A DNA stretch of 64,000 nucleotides from Turritopsis dohrnii (Eukaryota > Cnidaria > Hydrozoa > Anthoathecata > Oceaniidae): positions 310,001 to 374,000 of the forward strand of contig BQMF02000290.1 of assembly GCA_027922465.2 (NCBI GenBank). The letters run 5' to 3'. Positions 58,671 to 64,000 of this stretch are shown one piece after another (the stretch's first letter is position 1; every line of letters starts with the position of its first letter). The position numbers were made by a program, and so were the translations under genes. The notes under the pieces were generated by a model. The model was not told where the DNA came from. It saw only the letters and a program-made list of their open reading frames with translations, and searched no databases.

Positions 58671-59363
58671 TTACCCAGTAAGCATCCGACGTTTAACTGA
58701 CAGTCAGGATTTGGTCACATTAACGTCGCGACCAAAACTGACCATATCTGACGATCATATGACGAAGATGTAAAAATCATAATAATGAACGAAAAGCAAC
58801 TTCGTTCTCTTATAATTGCACAAAAATATGTTTCCTACTTCAATAAATGAATCGATGACGTCATGTTCACGTTCAAACAACGGTCATTAAAACGTCGATA
58901 TGACGTCGCTCTTTTCTTAGGAGTTTGATCACAAAAAACATAAAATGTGTGAAAAGCAAGAGAAGCGATAATCCCAGGCACAACAGAATTTAATTCCTTA
59001 AAACTAAACCCAAACTAAATAAGTGATTTTTAAAAACGTTGGGGAGACGTCGTAACAACCGTTTCTTCGACGTCCATACAACGTCATTTACATTCATTAT
59101 ACATTAGGAAATTAACAATCCAATCTCAGCTATTTTCCCGCTGTTCTTTTTTTATTTCTTTGTTAGCCCTGTAAGCACAAAGACGTTGTTTCAACGTTGT
59201 ATCGACGTCGTAATCCATCGTCGCATGACGGTCGTTTAATGGTCGAAATGGAAACAACAAAACAACGACGGATTTTGACGTCAAAACAACGATTAAAAAA
59301 ACTCAAAAATGACGTTGCACGGACGTTGTGCAACGGTCAAAAGAACGAAAACAACATTGCATT

Positions 59364-61473
59364 TGTTACACCGTCAAATGTAGTAACTCCGACATATGTA
59401 GTAACTCCGACAAATGTAGTAAACTTTCAACGCTAAATGTAGTAACTCCGTCATATGTAGTAAAATTCAACGACAAATGTAGTAACGCTATATGTAGTAA
59501 AGGTTAACGACAAATGTAGTAACTCCGACAAATGTAGTAAGCCTCCGCTATATGTAGTAAACCTTTACAGCCGCAGTTGTAGTTGTGGCTGAGGCTTAAA
59601 ACTTGGCAGGTGAGATATTGTTAAAATTCTTAGGCCATATTTGGTACTGATGACGTCATTATGACGTCACAGGTACTTTCTAGAAAAGCAATTTCCTACT
59701 ACAGTTGAAGATCAAAACTTGGCACAGGGGATTGTTATATTACAAGAATTAAAATGCTTGGACCAAATTTGGTACTGGTGACGTCATTATGACGTCACAA
59801 GGATTTTCTAAAAAAGCAACTTCCCACCATATTTGAAGCTCAAAACTTGGCACAAAGGATTGTTACATTACAAAAATTAAAATGCTTGGACCAAATTTGG
59901 TACTGGTGACGTCATTATGACGTCACAATGATTTTCCAAAAACGCAACTTTTCACCACAGTTGAAGTATAAAAATTGGCACGAGGTATTGTTACATTCCA
60001 AGAACAAATTACTTGGACCAGCTACATCGAACTACACAAATCTATCCACAGAGGAGGGAACTTCACTCACTCAACCGAACTCACTAAAGTTCCCGTTTTG
60101 ACTTATACTGACTTATATAAGCGAAAGAAAGGAGAGAAAAGGATGGACGACATATGGAATACAGAGAATGAACAGCAAGAAACCTTCTATATGCTGGCTG
60201 TTGGGTTAGAGATAAACAGATATAGAGATAAACGTGTCAGCAAAGGTACGTCGCTGTTGCCTGCTGTTTCAATATTTTTTCCTCTCTTCTCAAATTGCAA
60301 TGCTGTATTAAAATGCAAATGGGATGGACCTTGTGCAGATTAATTGGGATTTTTCATACTGGTTCACCCTGACGCCAACTGCTTGCGTGGTGCAAACAAG
60401 TCTCGAAATTGCCTAAAATCGACACCAGATCATCAGCGAGAGTGCTTCTTTTTTATGGGGATTAACATAATAAAAATGCGTGCGTAAGAAAAAATGCAGG
60501 AGAAAAAAAATTGCGCGCGTAACAAAAATATATATGTGAAAATTTTTTTTTAAAAAGTTGCGCCCATAAAAATATGTTTTTATGCGCCTGTGACAATGAG
60601 CCTTCGGGGCTATCGTAGTTTTTTAGCCTCAACTATGATGGAAAGTTGTTTTGCTAGAAAGTCATAATGACGTCACCAGTACCGAATTTGTGCCAAGCAT
60701 TTTAACTCTTGCAATGCAACAAATCCCCGTGCCAAGTTTTAAGCTCCAATTACATGTGGAAGTAACTTTTCTAGAAAATTACTGTGACGTCATAGTGACG
60801 TCATAAGCACCAAATTTAGTCCAAGCACTTTAATTCTTGCAATGTGATAATTCTCTGTGCTAAATTCTAAGCTCCAATTACATGTGGAAGTAGCTTTCCT
60901 AAAAAGTCTTGTGACGTCATAATGACGTCATCAGTACCAAATTTGGTCCAAGGATTTTAATTTTTGCAATGTAACAATCCTTTGTGCCAAGTTTTGAGCT
61001 TCAAATATGGTGGGAAGTTGCTTTTTTAGAAAATCCTTGTGACGTCATAATGACGTCACCAGTACCAAATTTGGTCCAAGCATTTTAATTCTTGTAATGT
61101 AACAATGCCCTGTGCCAAGTTTTGAGCTTCAATTGTAGTAGGAAATTGCTTTTCTAGAAAGTACCTGTGACGTCATAATGACGTCATCAGTACCAAATAT
61201 GGCCTAACAATTTTAACAATATCTCACCTGCCAGGTTTTAAACCTCAGCCACAACTACAACTGCGGCTGTAAAGGTTTACTACATATAGCGGAGGCTTAC
61301 TACATTTGTCGGAGTTACTACATTTGTCGTTGACCTTTACTACATATAGCGTTACTACATTTGTCGTTGAATCTTACTACATATGACGGAGTTACTACAT
61401 TTGGCGTTGAAAGTTTACTACATTTGTCGGAGTTACTACATTTGTCGGAGTTACTACATTTGACGGTGTAACA
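59364..61473. mobile_element. 2.1-kb foldback element with compound tandem-repeat arms
   Basis: GCATT at 59359-59363 and 61474-61478 is a 5-bp target duplication around TGTTACACCGTCAAATG and its inverse. Each arm starts with about ten AATGTAGTAACTCCGACA-type units (17-20 bp), then CAGCCGCAGTTGTAGTTGTG, then 128-bp units. The left arm has three units (59651, 59779, 59907) and the right arm five (about 60661, 60785, 60912, 61040, 61168). Each unit holds TGACGTCATTATGACGTCA or its variant. The core lies at about 60019-60626. Confidence 0.85.
60019..60245 (+). other. Possible captured exon in the foldback core
   Basis: The left-arm similarity stops at about 60018 and a coding-like frame follows: SYIELHKSIHRGGNFTHSTE, TDLYKRKKGEKRMDDIWNTE, QETFYMLAVGLEINRYRDKR. 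It reaches a donor (AGCAAAG|GTACG) at 60245. No family is recognised. It is absent from the right arm. Confidence 0.35.
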
Positions 61474-61478
61474 GCATT

Positions 61479-63719
61479 GACGTTGTAGTTGATAATTAGT
61501 TTATAATTTGTTTTTCACGTATGAATTGCACTGCTTATTTTTCTTTTGTTTCTTGCGTCTTTTGTTCTGTCCCTCGGGACTCGCAGGGCTTGTCTTTTTA
61601 TTCGCATCTTTTTAGTGTATTCGTGTCTTAGCATTCACGTATGAGAACAGTCTGAAGAGACATAGTGATATTTTTGTCTAAAAAGACATGTTTATATCTG
61701 AAGAGATACTTTGAATGATACAAATGATACTTTGACATTTTAATACATTTGTTATAAAGTTAACACTACTGCCACTATAGACTTTTGGTTATACGTATTT
61801 AGCTAATACAGAAATATATTGGCACACATTTATTATATATTTCCCCATAGGGCGAAATATATGTTAAAATCGGCAGTTTCCTTCTCCTCCTCCTTCATCA
61901 TCATCTTCTCCGTTCACTTTTATAGCCTCGGTTCAGTATTGAACTTTGGCCTAGCCAAGATAGATAAGAATAGAGGCTAGTCTTCAGTGAAGTCGACCCA
62001 GTGAAGTAGTGCGCCATTTTTTTCAGTCAGTGCAGTTGGGCAGTGGAAGAGTTTTGCTTTGTCTCCCAGACGATTCAAGAGATTCAAACGTTAAATGATG
62101 GAAATAAAACGTTTTAATTCAATGTTTTTCTAAAATTTTTAACAGTTTTGAATGAACGCAAGTAAAAGAGAAAAAAAAGCGAGATATTAATATGTCACGG
62201 ACGTTTTGTTTTTGTTGATAGCAATGTTGTGATAAATGGTAATTAAATGGTTGGAACAGGAGCATTGAATCTGTGATTCCAGTGCAAAGTTGAAAGTTCA
62301 TCATTAAAAGCCAAGCTGAAGACTTATTTTTATTTTACATCCTGATATAATGTAGCTCAACTGCTGAAAACACACCATATAATGAAGGAAACCCTTTTTA
62401 CATGTGGTGGACAACAACCAGTTGTTAATTCAAGAAGTACATAACAAGAATTGCAAGTAAAAACGTGATGTTGTATAAGCAAAAAGAAGTTCAGAAAACC
62501 AATTATATAGTAAAATATTTTAATACACACACACCAGGATTGAGACAATAATTTGGAAGAATCTGGTTGAATGTGCCTCCTGGGATGGATAGCCGTGTAA
62601 TCCAACAATATTCATTCAATTCCACGATCACGTATACTGTTTTGATATTGTATATGATATTTTATTTCGTTGAAATTATAATACATATATATGTCAATTT
62701 TCCTTACAAAAACGAACGTAAATCAAAACACATTCCAACATAACCGTCTGTAATTTAAATCAAACCGAAACAAAAATATCTACTTCCAGATATGCAGTGG
62801 GTGTATATTTTCACTACCAAAATATTTTTGTTTCATTTTGGATTTACGAAAGTCAGTTTTATTACACTATAATGTATGAAATAATGTGAACATATTTTTT
62901 TGAATCAGAGATGTTTATTTTGAATATTTGAATTTAATTTTATAAATTGTGATTTTTTCTTCCCAAATTTGAAATGCTACACATAATATTTTATAGTAAA
63001 GATTGGTTTTTGATTGCTTTTGATAGTTATATATTTGCTAAAATGCCTACCCCCAAAGGTTTGACAAAATTTTCTTTTCTTCTTTTGTTAACCTTTATAC
63101 AAATTTGATTTTATAATTTTGTAAGATGGTTTCATGTGAGTTTAAGCAAGTGTTCTGTTGAATTACATTTGACCTGTGATTTTATGGTTTAAGGGATAGG
63201 AAGCTTGTCTTCAGCATGGATAATGATCTTATGTTTATTATGACGAAATTGCCTTATAGATTGTTCTGCAAAAAGACTATTCAGTTGTTTAAGGGGAAAT
63301 ATTAGTCGCATTAGGTCTTATAGTTTTTCGCTATGTCCATAGTAATTCTAAGTCTCTTTTAACTCCTTGGCAAAAATTGAGAGAAATCTTATCATTTGAC
63401 CTTGTACATCTTCATTTCATAAGTCGTTTTGTAGTATTAACTTCTAATCTACCCTGATTAGTATGGACAGCGTTTTTATCTGAACATCAGCTTGATAGTA
63501 GATATACCACTGTAATTATTTAATGATACATTGTTCTTGTTGTCAATGTACACACAATAATATTGATAAAATGTTTGCAACTTTGGGGAAATATATAGTC
63601 GCATTTTTGCGAATCTTGTTTAACATTAAAACCAATGTATTTTTTCTGGACTTAAAACGAAAGCAAAATTTAAATTCAAAATAGCATTCAAAATTACCTT
63701 CCGAACAAGAAATTATATA
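61479..63719. other. Non-coding tract
   Basis: AT-rich sequence with short open frames only; no gene or repeat is recognised. Confidence 0.4.
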
Positions 63720-63892
63720 ATATCATGGTCCTTTTACGTCATATAAACGTCGAAGCAACGTCTCATCGACCGTCGAAAATGACTTTTCGACGTCACAATT
63801 ATGTTGCATTTTGGACCACAGACGACCGTCAAACGACGGTCAGAGGTGACCGTCATATGACGTTATCCTGATGTCATAATGTTTACTGGGTA

Positions 63893-64000
63893 CCTAGTTG
63901 GACAGGATTTTATTCCTTACCTTAACTCTTCTGATTAATGTTCCTGGCACAGGCATCTCTACATTTTACAAAATATTCATCAGAACAATTGGGATTGTTG
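63893..64000. other. Right edge of window
   Basis: Nothing is recognised in the last 108 bases. Confidence 0.4.

Larger units (their letters stand above)
58671..63892. mobile_element. Candidate large ACGTC-rich DNA element
   Basis: TTACCCAGTAAGCAT (58671) and ATGTTTACTGGGTAC (ending 63893) form short inverted ends. The sequence near both ends is dense in GACGTC, ACGTCG and CGTCATATGACG motifs (58680-59330 and 63720-63890). A foldback element (59364-61473) is inserted within it. The intervening 61480-63720 has no recognised features, so the pairing of the two ends is tentative. Confidence 0.4.

Noticed and set aside
59381..59560. Short direct repeats resembling a CRISPR or iteron array
   Set aside because: It is mirrored at 61260-61470 and is part of a foldback element with target duplications; there are no cas genes.
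1..64000. tRNA, rRNA or other structured RNA genes
   Set aside because: No A/B-box-bearing cloverleaf or rRNA core sequence was recognised by eye; a covariance-model search would be decisive.

Overview
This is a eukaryotic, animal-type genomic window of AT-rich DNA. Spliced metazoan genes are separated by long non-coding tracts packed with transposon debris. A cnidarian, possibly a hydrozoan, fits best: a DIRS-type tyrosine-recombinase retrotransposon, CR1/Jockey-like LINEs, pogo/Tigger and Harbinger DNA transposons and many inverted-repeat miniature elements occur beside a neurexin-IV/CASPR-like gene, a VGAT-like gene and an unusual TRIM-like gene. The species is an inference and cannot be proven from the sequence alone.

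Layout. 1-10.8 kb: no intact gene. It holds miniature inverted-repeat elements (125-461, 6111-7316), a decayed Gfo/Idh/MocA oxidoreductase pseudogene (3540-5302) and strong hairpins (8975-9391). 10.8-15.1 kb: a four-exon Ig-like single-pass membrane protein (+), then weaker candidate exons. 15.6-17.1 kb: a single-exon vesicular GABA/glycine transporter-like gene (-). 17.2-29.9 kb: mostly non-coding, with two adjacent Harbinger-derived elements, a poly(A)-tailed retrocopy with target-site duplications, and two foldback-like elements whose inverted arms are built of short tandem repeats. 29.9-34.7 kb: a two-exon, about 1536-residue RING/B-box (TRIM-like) protein (+) with five A-N-W modules, about seventeen N-W-D-x-L-I repeats and a filamin-like repeat. 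36.0-42.5 kb: a three-exon CASPR/neurexin-IV-like adhesion receptor (-). 45.5-58.4 kb: nested transposons. A DIRS element sits inside a LINE. Further right, a second LINE (-) is split by a Tigger element, which is itself split by a third LINE (+) and carries a HIRAN-like reading frame on the strand opposite its transposase. 58.7-63.9 kb: ACGTC-rich repeat DNA containing a 2.1-kb foldback element with a 5-bp target duplication.

The host genes do not form one pathway. The CASPR-like receptor, the VGAT-like transporter and the Ig protein are membrane proteins plausible for neural or cell-recognition roles, and the TRIM-like protein is probably a cytoplasmic E3 ligase or scaffold. The most distinctive items are the TRIM-like repeat protein, the three foldback-like elements, the Tigger with an opposite-strand HIRAN frame, and the cysteine-poor Ig receptor.
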